In this document: positions 33,088 through 40,760 of the stretch, one piece after another
How positions within the stretch are numbered: position 1 is the first letter of the stretch
Layout of the letters: every line of letters starts with the position of its first letter
Source of the DNA: Gaiellasilicea sp037720595
GTDB taxonomy: Bacteria > Actinomycetota > Thermoleophilia > Gaiellales > Gaiellaceae
Direction: 5' to 3'
NCBI GenBank assembly: GCA_037720595.1
Contig: JBBJLW010000013.1
Location: forward strand, 24,575 to 88,574
Length of the DNA stretch: 64,000 bases
The notes under the pieces: generated by a model
What the model saw: the letters and a program-made list of their open reading frames with translations, nothing else
The model's database searches: none
What the model was told of the DNA's origin: nothing
Translations under genes and position numbers: made by a program

Positions 33088-33870
33088 GTGAACTGGATCT
33101 GCTGTACGTGTGCCGCCCAGTTCGCCGAGAGCCCGGAGCCGCCCGGGGGCTGCCCGATCTGCGAGGACGAGCGCCAGTACGTCGGGCTCGCCGGTCAGCG
33201 CTGGACGACGATGGGCGAGCTAGCGCGCGACCACCGCTGCGAGGTGCGCACCGATGCCGGGATGATCGGGATCGGGGTCGAGCCGTCGTTCGCGATCGGA
33301 CAGCGGCTGCTCGTGCTCGAGACCGGGAAGGGCAACATCCTCTGGGACATGATCCCGCTCGTCGACGACGCGGCCCTCGGGGCCGTGAGGGCGCGCGGCG
33401 AAGTGCGCGCGATCGCGATCTCACATCCGCACTACTACTCCGGGATGGTCGAGTGGTCGCGGGCGCTCGGCGGCGTCCCGATCCTCCTCCACGAGGCCGA
33501 CAGCGAGTGGATCATGCGCCCGGATCCCACGATCGAGCTCTGGTCGGGCGAGACGAAGGAGCTCTTCGGCGGCGCCACGTTGCTCCGGCTCGGCGGGCAC
33601 TTCGCGGGCGGCACCGTGCTCCACCACGGCGAGACGCTGCTCGCGGGCGACATCGTCCAGGTGATCCCGGATCGGCGCTTCGTCGGCTTCATGTGGAGCT
33701 ACCCCAACCTGATCCCGCTGCCTGCGACCGAGGTCGAGCGGATCGCCGCGACGCTGGAGCCGTGGAACTTCGAGCGGATCGTCGGCGCTTGGTGGGAGCG
33801 AGTCGTCGAACGTGACGGCAACGAGGTCGTCCGCCGCTCGGCGGAGCGCTACGTGCGCGCCCTGGCGTAG
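33088..33870 (+). CDS. Metallo-beta-lactamase-fold hydrolase with N-terminal zinc ribbon
   Basis: The 260-residue protein starts with a small Cys-rich ribbon (CCTCAAQF, CPICEDE) and continues into an MBL-fold domain. The HxHxxxD-type site is changed: SHPHYYSGMVEW keeps two His but lacks the usual Asp, and later GGHFAGGTVLHH and LLAGDIVQV supply His and Asp. It probably still binds metal, with unknown substrate. The GTG at 33088 is chosen because the ribbon starts at once. Confidence 0.85.
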   Translation: MNWICCTCAAQFAESPEPPGGCPICEDERQYVGLAGQRWTTMGELARDHRCEVRTDAGMIGIGVEPSFAIGQRLLVLETGKGNILWDMIPLVDDAALGAVRARGEVRAIAISHPHYYSGMVEWSRALGGVPILLHEADSEWIMRPDPTIELWSGETKELFGGATLLRLGGHFAGGTVLHHGETLLAGDIVQVIPDRRFVGFMWSYPNLIPLPATEVERIAATLEPWNFERIVGAWWERVVERDGNEVVRRSAERYVRALA

Positions 33871-33872
33871 AT

Positions 33873-34091
33873 CTAGCCGGTCCGGCGCCGAACGGACGCG
33901 GGGCTCTGTCCCAGCGCGGCGTAGGCGAGCGCGTTCAGCGACTCGTTCAGGTTGCGCAGCTCGCGGGCGACGAGATTGAATCCCTCGCCTGTCTCCTGGC
34001 TGCGGTTGAGGCGCGCGAGCTCTTCCGCGATCCGGTCGAGCCGCGCCAGGATCGCCTCGAACTGGCGATCGGGCATCTCCTTCGCTTCCAT
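33873..34091 (-). CDS. Small coiled-coil protein
   Basis: The 72-residue product begins MEAKEMPDRQFEAILARLDRI and is mostly one amphipathic helix with heptad-like Leu (AEELARLNRSQE, LRNLNESLNALAYAAL). It may be a scaffold or antitoxin-like protein; no family is recognised. It lies 10 bases after the VanZ-like gene on the same strand and converges with the MBL gene. Confidence 0.6.
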   Translation of the reverse strand: MEAKEMPDRQFEAILARLDRIAEELARLNRSQETGEGFNLVARELRNLNESLNALAYAALGQSPASVRRRTG

Positions 34092-34101
34092 GCTTGAGAA
34101 T

Positions 34102-34449
34102 CTAGCGGGCGCGACGGAGGGCGAGCCGTCGCCAGGCGAGGACGCCGACCGCGACACCGACCGCGTCGATCAGCACGTCGAGCGGCGCGCCCCGGCGACC
34201 GGGGACGAAGTGCTGGTGCAGCTCGTCCGAGGCCGCATAAGCGATCCCGGCCACGAGCGCCGGAAGCTCGGCGTGCAACGCACGCAGGAGGAGCCCGCCG
34301 AGAATCGCGAATTCAACCGCGTGCGCCAGCTTGCGAAGCACGAGATCCCAGCCGCCGAGGCCGGTGCCGAGGTCGGGCACGGAGGAGAACGCAAAGATCA
34401 CCGCCGCCCAGAGAACGACGGGCAGCCACCGGGCGAGGGACGACTGCAC
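34102..34449 (-). CDS. VanZ-like membrane protein
   Basis: The 115-residue protein has about four membrane segments and the VanZ pattern: LPVVLWAAVIFAFSSVPD, LRKLAHAVEFAILGGLLLRAL, GIAYAASDELHQHFVPGR and DVLIDAVGVAVGVLAW. VanZ-like proteins have varied or unknown roles in the envelope. The GTG at 34449 is chosen because an earlier frame opening would run into the B12 riboswitch on the other strand, which starts about 12 bases away. Confidence 0.85.
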   Translation of the reverse strand: MQSSLARWLPVVLWAAVIFAFSSVPDLGTGLGGWDLVLRKLAHAVEFAILGGLLLRALHAELPALVAGIAYAASDELHQHFVPGRRGAPLDVLIDAVGVAVGVLAWRRLALRRAR

Positions 34450-34461
34450 GAGTCCGATGAT

Positions 34462-34620
34462 AGGCTCGCCCGCACAAAAGGAGCACGGTGAGGGAACCCG
34501 GTGCAAGTCCGGGACGGTCCCGCCGCTGTGAGGGGAGACGCCCCGTCGCGGAACGCCACTGGCCGAGAGGCTGGGAAGGCCGCGAGGGGGGAGCCCCGAG
34601 TCAGAAGACCTGCCGCGCTC
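34462..34620 (+). promoter_or_regulatory. Cobalamin riboswitch
   Basis: The sequence shows the core of the AdoCbl/cobalamin riboswitch: GGTGAGGGAACCCGGTG, AAGTCCGGGACGGTCCCGC, CGCTGTGAGGGG and, about 75 bases later, GAGTCAGAAGACCTGCC. These match the conserved GGGAA-CCGGTG-AAxTCCGG-CCCGC-CTGT and GAGxCAGxAxACCTGCC blocks. It lies 33 bases before the GTG of the DUF4430 gene and after a divergent gene start. It should turn the following operon off when cellular cobalamin is high. Confidence 0.95.
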
Positions 34621-34653
34621 TCCATTCTCGAACCCCTCGCGGAAGGAGGATTC

Positions 34654-35256
34654 GTGCGCAGACCATCACCTCTGCTCGCTGCTCTGTTCTCGTTGCTGCT
34701 CCTGGCAGCCGTGCTCGCCTCAGGTGCCCTCGCGGCCGGCGTCAAGATCCGGGTCGAAGGGCGGACCCAGACGATCTTCGGGGCGGCGCAGCCGTCTATC
34801 CAGGCCGACAACGCGCTCCAGGCGCTCGACCTCGCCAGCACGGCCGGCGAGTTCCACTACGCGTTGACGACCTCGTCGTTCGGCGACTACGTCAGCCAGA
34901 TCGGCAAATACGCGGCCGCAGGCTCTGCGGGTTGGGTGTTCAAGGTGAACGGCGCCTCGCCGCCGGTCGGGGCCGACAAGGTCGTGCTGGCCGACGGCGA
35001 CGTCGTCCTCTGGTACTACGCCACCTTCGGGCCGACCGGAGGCCCGCCGACGCTCGAGCTCCAGCGGCTCCCGGCCAACTGCTACGTCGTCCAGTCGGTG
35101 AACGACGCCGGCAAGCGGTCGCGTGCGCGGAGGGCGACGTTGACCGTCGACGGCAGGCGCGTCGGCGCGCCCCAGGGCCGGGCTTGCATCGGCAGGCATA
35201 CGGGTCTCGTGCGGGCGATTGCGGCCGGCGCGGTGCGCTCGAACGCGGTGAGGTGA
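34654..35256 (+). CDS. Exported DUF4430 protein (transcobalamin beta-domain-like), candidate B12 binder
   Basis: The 200-residue protein has a signal peptide (LLAALFSLLLLAAVLASGALA) and one DUF4430 domain (about 30-130): VKIRVEGRTQTIFGAAQ, NALQALDLA, GWVFKVNGASPPVGADKVVLADGDVVLWYYA. DUF4430 is related to the C-terminal beta domain of animal transcobalamin and intrinsic factor, which contacts cobalamin. Because it is the first gene after a cobalamin riboswitch and before ECF transporter genes, cobalamin binding is inferred. A strong GGAAGGAGG lies just before the GTG. It overlaps the next gene by four bases. Confidence 0.88.
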   Translation: MRRPSPLLAALFSLLLLAAVLASGALAAGVKIRVEGRTQTIFGAAQPSIQADNALQALDLASTAGEFHYALTTSSFGDYVSQIGKYAAAGSAGWVFKVNGASPPVGADKVVLADGDVVLWYYATFGPTGGPPTLELQRLPANCYVVQSVNDAGKRSRARRATLTVDGRRVGAPQGRACIGRHTGLVRAIAAGAVRSNAVR

Positions 35257-35936
35257 CGCTGAGGCGGCTCGCGGCGCTGCTCGTCCTCCTCCTCGTCGGC
35301 TGTGGCGGTGCCGGCGAGGAGGAGGGCACGGCGCAGCTCTGGGTCACTCGCGACCGTGGCGCGATCGTGCTCGTCGACGCCGAGGTGAAGGCCGGACAGA
35401 CGCTGATGCGCGCGCTCGCTGCCGAGACCGAGGTCGAGACGCGCTACGGCGGGCGCTTCCTCCAGTCGCTGAACGGGATCGAGGGCAGCATCGAGCGGCA
35501 GCGCGACTGGTTCTGGTTCGTCAACGGCTACGAGGGCGATCGCAGCGCCGCCGAGTACCGGCTGCGCGACGGTGACGTCGCGTGGTGGGACTACCGGGCG
35601 TGGGAGCGGGACGGTGAGGTGCGCGTCGTCGTCGGCGCGTTCCCGGAGCCGTTTCGCCACGGCTACGCGGGTAGAACTCGCACCGCGGTCGTCCGCTATG
35701 CCCGCGGCGTGAAGTACGTCCTCGCGCGTCAACTCGCGGCCGACATCCATGCACAGCCGGACGCCGTCCAGCCGCTCGGCACACCCGTCCCGGCTGGGGC
35801 GAACGTGCTCGTGTTGAGGGCAGGTGAAGACGCCTTCGCGGCTGAGCTGCTCGGTGAGTCCGCCGGCGATCCCGTTCGCTTCGTCTTCACCGGGGTGCCG
35901 AAGCAGTACGAGAAGCGGTACGAGGTCGATCGATGA
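35253..35936 (+). CDS. DUF4430 lipoprotein, candidate B12 receptor
   Basis: The 227-residue protein begins with a lipobox (LVLLLVGCGG), so it should be anchored in the membrane. A DUF4430 domain follows (AQLWVTRDRGAIVLVD, LMRALAAETEVETRYGGRFLQS, DWFWFVNGYEGDRSAAEYRLRDGDVAWWDYRAW). A C-terminal part of about 90 residues (VVVGAFPEPFRHGY to VPKQYEKRYEV) has no recognised family. With the preceding gene it would make a secreted and a surface-anchored binder of the same ligand. Confidence 0.88.
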   Translation: MTLRRLAALLVLLLVGCGGAGEEEGTAQLWVTRDRGAIVLVDAEVKAGQTLMRALAAETEVETRYGGRFLQSLNGIEGSIERQRDWFWFVNGYEGDRSAAEYRLRDGDVAWWDYRAWERDGEVRVVVGAFPEPFRHGYAGRTRTAVVRYARGVKYVLARQLAADIHAQPDAVQPLGTPVPAGANVLVLRAGEDAFAAELLGESAGDPVRFVFTGVPKQYEKRYEVDR

Positions 35937-36634
35937 GTCCTGCCCCCGCCGCCGCCCTGCTCGCCGCTGCCGGCACCGCGGCGCTGCTCGCGGATCGGCT
36001 CTGGGCGATCGCCGTAATCGCAGTCGTGCTGTTCTCGATCTGCCTCCGGGCGCCTGCGCAACGGCGGTGGGTCTACCTCTTCGGCGCGCTTTCGACCGGG
36101 CTCGGCGTGCTCGTCTTCTCGCCGTTCCTCTGGTCGAGCCCGGAGGGAACGCTGCTCTGGGAGGGGCCGACGATTCCGGTGCTCGGCCCCCTCGACGTCA
36201 CCACCACCGAGCTGTACGAGGCCGCGCTGAACGCACTGCGGCTCTCGGCGCTCGCGCTCGCCTTCTCGGCCTATGCGCTCCTTCTCGACCACGATCGGCT
36301 CGTGGCCGCAGCCGGATTCGCCCGCCGTTCGGCTCTCGCGGTGGCGCTCGCGACCCGGCTCGTCCCGTCGCTGGAGCGTGATGCGGCCGGACTTGCGGAG
36401 GCGATCCGCGGTCGCGGGATCAAGCTCCAGGGTGCTCGCGGCTACGCGACCCTGCTCTCGCCGCTCGTCGCCGGGTCGCTCGAACGGGCTTCCAGCCTCG
36501 CGGAGGCCATGGAGTCCCGCGGCTTCGGTCGTGCCGGGCCGACCCGAGCTCCGCGCCCAGGTTGGACTGGCCGCGACCGACTCGTGCTCGCCCTCTCGCC
36601 CCTCCTGATCCTGGTGGCTGCGCTGTGGCTCTAG
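35933..36634 (+). CDS. ECF transporter T component (EcfT/CbiQ-like)
   Basis: The 233-residue membrane protein is the scaffold that couples the ATPases to the substrate subunit of an energy-coupling factor transporter. It has about five helices and the two cytosolic coupling motifs ending in RG: EAIRGRGI and EAMESRGFG. It starts in an ATGA overlap with the lipoprotein gene and overlaps the ATPase gene by ten bases. Confidence 0.92.
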   Translation: MSPAPAAALLAAAGTAALLADRLWAIAVIAVVLFSICLRAPAQRRWVYLFGALSTGLGVLVFSPFLWSSPEGTLLWEGPTIPVLGPLDVTTTELYEAALNALRLSALALAFSAYALLLDHDRLVAAAGFARRSALAVALATRLVPSLERDAAGLAEAIRGRGIKLQGARGYATLLSPLVAGSLERASSLAEAMESRGFGRAGPTRAPRPGWTGRDRLVLALSPLLILVAALWL

Positions 36635-38007
36635 TCTCGGGCGCTCTAGCGTCGCTCGACCGGCTCGAGTTCTCGTATCCGGGCGCGTCCCGGACGCTCG
36701 GCCAGCTCTCGCTCGAGCTCGAGGCGGGGGAGGTCGTGGCGCTGCTCGGCCCCTCGGGCTCCGGCAAGTCGACGCTGCTGCGCGCGCTCTCCGGGCTCGT
36801 GCCGCACTTCCACGGCGGGCGATTCGCCGGCAGGGTTGTCGTCGCCGGGCTCGACACGCGAACGGCGCGGCCGGCCGACCTTGCAGGCACCGTGGCCACG
36901 GTCTTCCAGGATCCGGAGGATCAGGTCGTGATGACGATCGTCGAGAACGAGGTCGCGTTCGGACTCGAGAATCTCGGCACACCTCCGGCCGAGATCTGGC
37001 CGCGCGTCGAGCGCGCGCTCGCGTCGGTCGATGCGCTCCACCTCTGGGGGCGGAAGACCGTCGAGCTTTCGGGCGGGGAGCTCCAGCGGGTCTGTCTCGC
37101 CTCCGCGCTCGCGCTCGAGCCGCAGATTCTCCTCCTCGATGAGCCGACGTCGCAGCTCGACCCCGACGCGGCCGCGCTCTTTCTCGCCGCGGTCGAGCGG
37201 CTCGGCGCCTCCGTCGTCCTCTCCGAGCAGCGAGTCGGCCGAGCGCTCGCGCTTGCGACGCGCGTCCTCTTCGTCGAGGACGGCCGGCTGCTCCTCGACG
37301 CACCGACCGACCTCGCCCGTGAGTGGCTGGCCGCACACAGGCCGCGCTGGACGAACGCAAGTGTTGTTTCAACACAAGGTTCGACATGGCCGTCGGAGTC
37401 GGTGCTCGACTTCCGCGGGGCTACGTTTGCCTACCGGGGAAAACCGTCCGTTCTGGAGAGGATCGACCTTTCCGTCCGGCGAGGGGAGATCCTGGCGCTC
37501 TCGGGGCCCAACGGCTCCGGGAAGACGACGCTCGCGAAGCTCGCGGCCGGGCTGCTCGAGCCGGACCACGGGCTCGTCGAGCGCCGCGGCAGGGCCGGCT
37601 ATCTCTCCCAGGATCCCGGCCGCTACGTCGTCTGCGAGACAGCGCTCGCCGAGGTCGCGCTCGCGGTGGACGGCGACGAATCGCGTGCCCACGCGGTTCT
37701 CGAGCGCTTCGGATTGGGTTGGGCCGCGGCTTGTCACCCGCGCGATCTCTCGAGTGGAGAGCGAGAGCGGCTGGGGATTGCTGCCGTCGCCGTTGCGGAG
37801 CCGGATCTCCTCGTGCTCGACGAGCCGACGCGCGGCCTCGATCCCGACCGCAAGGCCGACCTCGGCCGCTGGCTCGAGGAATATGCAGCCGCCGGCCGAG
37901 GCGTCCTCGTCGCCACGCACGACCTCGAGCTCCCGGCGCATCGCCGAATCGGACTTAGTGTTGAAACAACACAAGCGCCTTTCGCGGGAGAGCTCGTTGC
38001 CGTCTAG
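36625..38007 (+). CDS. ECF transporter double ATPase (fused EcfA)
   Basis: The 460-residue protein carries two ABC ATPase domains. Domain 1 (about 5-240): Walker A GPSGSGKST, VFQDPEDQV, signature LSGGELQR, Walker B ILLLDEPTSQLDPD. Domain 2 (about 260-445): Walker A GPNGSGKTT, signature LSSGERER, Walker B LLVLDEPTRGLDPD. The two act as the EcfA1/A2 pair. Two odd AT-rich spots, GTGTTGTTTCAACAC and GTGTTGAAACAACAC, lie in the linker and near the end, encoding SVVSTQ and SVETTQ. The stop falls 10 bases inside the S-component gene region. Confidence 0.94.
   Translation: MALVSGALASLDRLEFSYPGASRTLGQLSLELEAGEVVALLGPSGSGKSTLLRALSGLVPHFHGGRFAGRVVVAGLDTRTARPADLAGTVATVFQDPEDQVVMTIVENEVAFGLENLGTPPAEIWPRVERALASVDALHLWGRKTVELSGGELQRVCLASALALEPQILLLDEPTSQLDPDAAALFLAAVERLGASVVLSEQRVGRALALATRVLFVEDGRLLLDAPTDLAREWLAAHRPRWTNASVVSTQGSTWPSESVLDFRGATFAYRGKPSVLERIDLSVRRGEILALSGPNGSGKTTLAKLAAGLLEPDHGLVERRGRAGYLSQDPGRYVVCETALAEVALAVDGDESRAHAVLERFGLGWAAACHPRDLSSGERERLGIAAVAVAEPDLLVLDEPTRGLDPDRKADLGRWLEEYAAAGRGVLVATHDLELPAHRRIGLSVETTQAPFAGELVAV
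37361..37375. repeat. 15-bp palindrome, copy 1 (inside EcfA gene)
   Basis: GTGTTG-TTT-CAACAC is an exact dyad with a three-base centre. It lies in the linker between the two ATPase domains. Its reverse complement is exactly copy 2 at 37958. AT content is far above that of the gene around it. Confidence 0.85.
37958..37972. repeat. 15-bp palindrome, copy 2 (near the EcfA 3' end)
   Basis: GTGTTG-AAA-CAACAC is the inverted copy of the element at 37361-37375, also followed by AAG. It lies at the end of the second ATPase domain, 597 bases from copy 1 (a multiple of three). Confidence 0.85.
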
Positions 38008-38671
38008 AGCCGTCAGCGGCTGCGCGGCCGTCGCCCTCGGGCTCTCGGCCTGGGCGGCCCTCGATCCGGCCCGCGGAGCGCTCGCCGTCCTGCTCGCCGC
38101 CTTCGCGGTCGTCGCGGCCGGGTTCGCCTGGCTCGAAAGAGGCACTGTTTCGGCCCGCGACCTCACGCTCGTCGCGACACTGGGCGGCCTCGCAGCGGCG
38201 GGCCGGGTCCTCTTCGCGCCGGTGCCGAGCGTCCAGCCGGTGACGGTGATCGTCGCGGCAGCCGGGATCGCGCTCGGCCCGAAGCGGGGGTTCGCCGTCG
38301 GCGCGGTCGCCGCGCTCGCTTCCAACTTCTTCCTCGGTCAGGGCCCGCACACGCCGTGGCAGATGCTCGCGTGGGGCGGCTGCGGGCTGCTCGGTGGCCT
38401 GCTGCGACCGTTCCTCCACGGACGCCTCGCGTTTGCCGCCTTCACCGTCGTCCTCGGCTTCGCCTTCGGCATGGTGATGGACGTCTGGCTCTGGTACGGG
38501 TTCTACCCGCACACAGAGGCCGCGCTGCTCGCGCGCCTCGGGGCTGGAGTCCCCTTCAACGTCGCGCACGCGGCCGGCAACGTCGTGCTCGCTCTCGTCG
38601 CCGGCCCTGAGCTGCGGCGCGTGCTCGAGCGCTTCGAGCGCCGCGGGCGGACCGAGGTGGTGTGGGCATGA
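37997..38671 (+). CDS. CbrT-like cobalamin-specific ECF S component
   Basis: The 224-residue membrane protein matches CbrT-type S components: GRVLFAPVPSVQPVTVIVAAAGIALGPK and the diagnostic ASNFFLGQGPHTPWQMLAWGGCGLLGGLL. This family brings cobalamin or cobinamide to ECF transporters. The TTG at 37997 has GGGAG upstream; a GTG at 37958, inside the palindrome, is in frame and would add 13 residues, so the start is uncertain. It overlaps the ATPase gene and, by four bases, the next gene. Confidence 0.88.
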   Translation: MPSRAVSGCAAVALGLSAWAALDPARGALAVLLAAFAVVAAGFAWLERGTVSARDLTLVATLGGLAAAGRVLFAPVPSVQPVTVIVAAAGIALGPKRGFAVGAVAALASNFFLGQGPHTPWQMLAWGGCGLLGGLLRPFLHGRLAFAAFTVVLGFAFGMVMDVWLWYGFYPHTEAALLARLGAGVPFNVAHAAGNVVLALVAGPELRRVLERFERRGRTEVVWA

Positions 38672-39453
38672 GACTGCTCGCGATCCTCGCCGCGACGACC
38701 GCGCTAGCGACGCCCACCGGCTACGTCGCCGCCCAGCAGCGGGAGGACGGAGGATTCGGGGACGCCCAGATCACCGCGTGGGCGACGCTCGGGCTTGCCG
38801 CCTCCGGCGCGGAGCAGGGGACGCTTGCGCGCGCCGCCGCGTACCTCGCACGACAGGAACCGCGCGAGCCGACCGACGTCGCGCTCGTCGCGATCGCTCG
38901 CAGCGCCGCTGGAGACCGCCCCGATGCCCTGCTCGCCCGCCTGCGTTCGCACCGACCCGGGAAGCTCCTAAACGCCACGATCTGGACGATCCTCGCTCTC
39001 CGTCAGGCCGGCGAGCCGGCACCACCCGCGCTCGTTCGCTCGCTTTTGGCCGCGCAACGAGGCTCGGGCGGCTGGTCGTGGCACTCGTCGGCGGCCCCCG
39101 ACACGAACGACACCGCCGCGGCGATCCAGGCGCTCCGTGCGGCCGGGATCAGGGGCCGTCCGATCGATCGCGCCGTCGGCTTCCTCCGCCGCCACCAGAA
39201 CCGCGACGGCGGCTTCGAATTGACGGACGACCGCGGCTCGGACGCCCAGTCGACGGCCTGGGCGATTCAGGCGCTCCTCGCCGCCGGACGCCAGCCCGGC
39301 GCTGCAGCCTTCCGCTACCTCGCCGGCCTGCGCCGGCCCGACGGCAGCTACCGCTACTCCGCCCGCTACGCCACGACGCCTCTCTGGGTGACGGCTCAGG
39401 TACTGCCGGCGCTCGCCCGCAAGCCGTTTCCGCTGCGCGCCGCAGCCCGATAG
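38668..39453 (+). CDS. Exported alpha/alpha-barrel protein, transcobalamin alpha-domain-like
   Basis: The 261-residue protein has a signal-like start (MRLLAILAATTALATPTGYVAA) and repeated prenyltransferase/squalene-cyclase-type motifs: QQREDGGFGDAQITAWATLGLAA, QRGSGGWSWHSSAAPDTNDTAAAIQALRAAG, QNRDGGFELTDDRGSDAQSTAWAIQALLAAG, RPDGSYRYSARYATTPLWVTAQVLPAL. The alpha6/alpha6 barrel of animal transcobalamin has this repeat fold. As the last gene of the B12 operon (ATGA overlap with the S component), it is a good candidate for the other half of a split corrinoid-binding protein. The fold also serves lipid cyclases, but this one lacks their catalytic motifs. Confidence 0.82.
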   Translation: MRLLAILAATTALATPTGYVAAQQREDGGFGDAQITAWATLGLAASGAEQGTLARAAAYLARQEPREPTDVALVAIARSAAGDRPDALLARLRSHRPGKLLNATIWTILALRQAGEPAPPALVRSLLAAQRGSGGWSWHSSAAPDTNDTAAAIQALRAAGIRGRPIDRAVGFLRRHQNRDGGFELTDDRGSDAQSTAWAIQALLAAGRQPGAAAFRYLAGLRRPDGSYRYSARYATTPLWVTAQVLPALARKPFPLRAAAR

Positions 39454-39553
39454 AGCGACGGGTGTGAGCAGCAGGTAAAGAGTGACCCGCGGGCTGAACC
39501 TCCAAGGAGATGGGGCCGAATCAGGCCCCCTACGACTTCCGGGAGGACTCGCC

Positions 39554-40579
39554 ATGAACCGAACACGCATGCTCCTGCTCGTCACCGCGCTCCTCTGCGC
39601 GGGCGGGCTCGGGCGAGCTGCTTCTGCCGATGCCGCCGAGCTCTTCTACGGCGTCGACACGCAGAACAGGCTGATCAGCTTCAACAGCGACACGCCGACG
39701 GCGATCACCCGCGTCGCCTTCACCGGCCTGCCTGCCGGCGAGCAGATCGTCGGACTCGACCAGCGGCCGGCGAACAGGCAGCTGTTCGCCCTCTCGAGCG
39801 CGAGCCGCCTCTATCGGATCGACGTCGCGACCGGCGCGGCGACCGCCGTCGGGACGGCCCCGTTCGCACCGGCGCTCGCCGGCGCCTCGTTCGGCTTCGA
39901 CTTCAACCCGACCGTCGACCGGATCCGCATCACCTCGGATACCCGCCAGGATCTGCGGCTGAATCCGGACACCGGGGCGACTGCCTTCGTCGATGGAGCC
40001 CTCACCTACGCCGCCGGTGATTCCGGTGCGGCCACGACGCCCCGCGTCGTCGGCTCGGCGTACACGAACAGCGTTGCCGGCGCGACGGCGACGACGCTCT
40101 ACGACATCGATGCGGGTCGCGACTTTCTCGCGATCCAGAACCCGCCGAACAACGGCACCCTGATCAGCGTCGGCGCCCTCGGAGTCGACGCGGGCGACAA
40201 CACCGGCTTCGACATCTCCGGGGTCGACGGGGTCGCCGCGGCTCTGCAGGTCTCGCCGAGCCTCTCGTCCGGCTTGTACCGGATCAACCTGACGACCGGC
40301 GCGGCCACCCTCGCCGGCCGGATCGGCGGCGGCACAGCTCTGCGCGCGCTCGCCGCTGTCGGCACGGCGCCGGCGGACACGACGGCGCCGACGCTCGGGA
40401 TCGCCGTGAGCTACTCGTCGAAGGTCAGCACGCTGCTCGCAGCGGCGTCACCCTCCGCGCCACCTGCTCGGAGAGCTGTGCCATCACGGCCCGGATCCTC
40501 CTCGGCTCGCGGCAGGTCGGCGGGGGCAAGACGGTCACGACCGACGTCGCAGGCACGACGACGATCCGCGTCGGCTTGA
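39554..40579 (+). CDS. Secreted DUF4394 protein, C terminus frameshifted
   Basis: The protein has a signal peptide (MLLLVTALLCAGGLGRAASA) and a DUF4394 propeller-like domain (ELFYGVDTQNRLISFN, GLDQRPANRQLFALSS, FGFDFNPTVDRIRITSD, NSVAGATATTLYDIDAG). At about 40435-40442 the frame is lost: the next frame continues as SGVTLRATCSESCAITARILLG and runs to a TAG at 40699-40701 with a typical Ig-like ending (VTARDAAGNTVTRRTVLRARR). The open frame instead reads a Ser/Arg-rich tail to 40579. One missing base explains it. Function unknown. Confidence 0.8.
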   Translation: MNRTRMLLLVTALLCAGGLGRAASADAAELFYGVDTQNRLISFNSDTPTAITRVAFTGLPAGEQIVGLDQRPANRQLFALSSASRLYRIDVATGAATAVGTAPFAPALAGASFGFDFNPTVDRIRITSDTRQDLRLNPDTGATAFVDGALTYAAGDSGAATTPRVVGSAYTNSVAGATATTLYDIDAGRDFLAIQNPPNNGTLISVGALGVDAGDNTGFDISGVDGVAAALQVSPSLSSGLYRINLTTGAATLAGRIGGGTALRALAAVGTAPADTTAPTLGIAVSYSSKVSTLLAAASPSAPPARRAVPSRPGSSSARGRSAGARRSRPTSQARRRSASA

Positions 40580-40723
40580 CGACCGCGGCGAAGAAGCAGT
40601 ACGCCCGAAACCGGACGCTCACGCTGTCGCTCGTCGTGACTGCTCGAGATGCGGCGGGCAACACGGTCACGCGGCGCACGGTTCTTCGCGCCCGGCGCTA
40701 GGCACCACCCTCGACATTCGCCT

Positions 40724-40760
40724 CGCTAGGCCAAGCAGCAGACTGTTGCTTGGCCTAGCG
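40724..40760. terminator. Long bidirectional hairpin between convergent genes
   Basis: CGCTAGGCCAAGCA (40724-40737) pairs perfectly with 40747-40760 across a nine-base loop. The right arm contains the stop codon of the minus-strand GNAT gene. Confidence 0.85.

Noticed and set aside
34450..34506. Longer start for the VanZ-like gene
   Set aside because: The extra codons lie opposite the cobalamin riboswitch and encode a Cys/Pro-rich non-membrane stretch.
37361..37972. Proven invertible promoter or gene switch
   Set aside because: The arms are only 15 bases, palindromic themselves, and no recombinase is near; kept as an observation only.
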